From assembly GCA_026874595.1 (NCBI GenBank), contig CM049315.1, forward strand, positions 34,984,164 through 35,048,163: a stretch of 64,000 nt of DNA, given 5' to 3'. The notes below the pieces were generated by a model. It worked only from the letters and a program-made list of their open reading frames with translations. It did no database searches and was not told where the DNA came from. The position numbers and the translations under genes are program-made. The stretch is from Sipunculus nudus. Lineage: Eukaryota; Annelida; Sipuncula; Golfingiida; Sipunculidae. Every line of letters begins with the position of its first letter. Within the stretch, counting starts at the first letter, position 1. Below are positions 62,182-64,000 of this stretch, one piece after another.

Positions 62182-63360
62182 TATGCCCCCGCCACAGAGT
62201 GGCCGGGGCATATAGTTTTACCCATGTCCGTCATTCCGTCCTTGCGTCCTTCCGTCATTCCGAAATCAAACAGTTGTACGGACTTTTTTTCGCAATGCCT
62301 GCAGATATTGGCCTGATTTTTGGTGTGTGGGCAGATAATGACCAGTTACAGATCGAGTTTGCGTTTCGTCCCGGTTGACCTACTTTTGACCGTTTTACGT
62401 CTCCTAAACTTAGAAAATTTCATGAAAAATAGAAATTTTCATGACAAATACACATGTACGGACTTTTTTTCACAATGCCTGCAGATATTGGCCTGATTTT
62501 TGGTGTGTTGGTAGTTACAGATCGAGTTCGCGTTTCGTACCAGTTGACCTACTTTTGAACGTTTTACGGCTCCTAAACTTAGAAAATTCATGAAAAATAG
62601 AAATTTTCATGACAAATACACATGTACGGCCTTTTTTTCGCAAAGCTTGCAGATATTGACCTGATGTTTGGTGTGTGGGCAGATAATGACCAGTTACAGA
62701 TCAAGTTCACGTTTTGTCCCAGTTGACCTACTTTTGAATGTTTGACGATGCCCTAACATAGAAAATTCCATAAAAAAGTGCACATGTACGGACTTTTTTT
62801 CGCAGTGCCTGCAGATACGGGCCTGATTTTTGTTGTGTAGGCAGATAATGACCAGTTACAGATCGAGTTCTTGTTTTGTCCCAGTTGACCTACTTTTGAC
62901 CATTTGACTGCTCCTGAACATAGAAAGTTTCATTAAAAATAGAAATTTTCATAAAAAAATGCATATGTACTGACTATTTTTCCTCAATGCCTGCAGATAC
63001 CACCCTGATTTTATATGTATGGGCAGATAATGACAGTTACAGATCGAGTTCACGTTTCGTCCCGGTTGACCTACTTTTGACTGTTTTACGGCTCCAAAAC
63101 ATAGAAAATTTCATGAAAGACAGAAATTTTTATGAAAAATGCACATGTATGAACTTTTTTTTCGCAATGTCTGCAGATACTGGCCTGATTTTTGGTGTGT
63201 TGCTTGATAATGACCCGTTACAGATTGAGTTTGCATTTTGCCTTTGTTGACCTACTTTTGACCATACGACACCTCCTGAACTTAAAAAATTGTTCAAAAT
63301 TTAACAAATGTTTCTAATTTGCCCCAGGCGGAGGCATTCGTGTCGTTCCGACACATCTAG
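62182..63360 (+). mobile_element. GGGGCATATAG-type repeat element with six internal repeats
   Basis: Starts with a terminal hairpin (TATGCCCC 62182-62189 pairing with GGGGCATA 62205-62212), followed by TATAGTTTTACCC and GTCCGTC-type sequence. Six internal units of 160-183 bp carry CTGCAGATATTGGCCTGATT-like words, with GCAGAT anchors near 62301, 62481, 62649, 62811, 62993 and 63173, and GTTGACCTACTTTTGA in each. It ends with GGCGGAGGCATTCG and a small TGTCG/CGACA hairpin before ATCTAG. It resembles repeats I recall from mollusc genomes. Non-coding. Confidence 0.75.
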
Positions 63361-63398
63361 TTTTAAATCATTGAATATGATTTTAAAACCAATTCCTC

Positions 63399-63404
<6 letters not shown>

Positions 63405-63439
<35 letters not shown>

Positions 63440-63445
63440 GTGTGT
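63405..63445. repeat. (AC)n-(TG)n microsatellite
   Basis: An ACAC run, then ATATATGTGTGTGAGAGAGA, at the left edge of the following dispersed repeat. Confidence 0.9.
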
Positions 63446-63860
63446 GAGAGAGAGACCCGTCAAATATATTACAACTAAGTATACGTTAATATTAAATAAG
63501 CTATGTTAATATGTTAATTCTAAACCAGGACCAGATACATGTTTATAAAATTTTGTAGTAAACCTAGAAAAAGAGAAATTGAACCATTCTATTATACTCT
63601 GATATATTTTATTCCCAATATATTAATATTATTCTCTGAATATAAGGGGGTCAATCATCCCTGTGAATTTGAGAAAATTAAGTATGTTCTTATTGACGAC
63701 CCCTCTCTGGGAATGGTGCAATAGAATGCAAGATTGATTAAGGCTGTTACCTGCTCCCTCCTGATGCTACCTACATTTAAACAGCAGTCATGTTACCAAT
63801 CCAGATATGTCTGATTATCTTTCATGTTTCCGTTAAAATATATTGCAGACTTGATTGTAT
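63430..63860 (+). repeat. Dispersed repeat, empty-site copy
   Basis: Uninterrupted counterpart of 54660-55310: GAGACCCGTCAAATATATTA, then TATTAATATTATTCTCTGAA across the empty site near 63620-63640, then AACAGCAGTCATGTTACCAA. The window ends in a G-rich repeat edge (63985-63993). Confidence 0.78.
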
Positions 63861-64000
63861 TGTAAACAGTGGCGTCTATTTATCCTTAAGGGTGGAAGTG
63901 GGGAGGGTATTAAAGTCTGGATAACTTTTTTCTAAACATGTATTCATACATTTTTAAATTATTCTTTGCATATCGGGGTGTCGGGGGGGGGGATTAAATT

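Overview
This is a window of animal nuclear DNA: AT-rich, mostly non-coding, with spliced genes, GT-AG introns and many microsatellites. Two genes were assembled exon by exon with consistent reading phase, and a third is a single uninterrupted reading frame. The first gene (minus strand, 663-3748) is the ParaHox homeobox gene Gsx. The second (plus strand, 24540-49480, 14 coding exons, 879 codons) is a CKAP2-type cytoskeleton/spindle-associated protein. The third (plus strand, 55803-56894) is an intronless class A G-protein-coupled receptor with no assigned ligand. The form of the Gsx protein, the base composition and the dispersed-repeat style suggest a lophotrochozoan, probably a mollusc. That assignment is inference; no species-diagnostic sequence was seen.

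Layout: 1-5400 holds Gsx, its single intron and its promoter side. 5400-12180 is a large tandem-repeat field. It has degenerate edges, a middle block with a 49 -> 98 -> 196 bp higher-order pattern (about 6250-8220), and a homogeneous 49-bp block (about 8226-11706). 12180-24420 is gene-free. It mixes long TA tracts, dispersed repeats and several moderately GC-rich, motif-dense blocks that could be Gsx cis-regulatory elements. The CKAP2-like gene fills 24.5-51.6 kb, with old repeats in its introns. 51.7-64 kb is a repeat-rich tail with the GPCR embedded. It contains a 214-bp element with terminal inverted repeats and a tRNA-like core, a second damaged copy of the CKAP2 3' region, a 330-bp tandem repeat, an ATCGAT-rich element in two opposite orientations, and a 1.2-kb element with six internal repeats.

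The genes do not form a pathway. Gsx is a neural/anterior patterning transcription factor, the CKAP2-like protein acts on mitotic microtubules, and the receptor signals at the plasma membrane. The most useful larger-scale signals are the Gsx-CKAP2 adjacency and a recurring CTCF-like 15-mer near the Gsx intron, the CKAP2 promoter, CKAP2 intron 1 and the CKAP2 3' end. Others are the hierarchical satellite upstream of Gsx and an apparent GC-AG intron required to keep the CKAP2 reading frame. I did not find a clearly new multi-gene system. The novelty is in the repeats and non-coding architecture.
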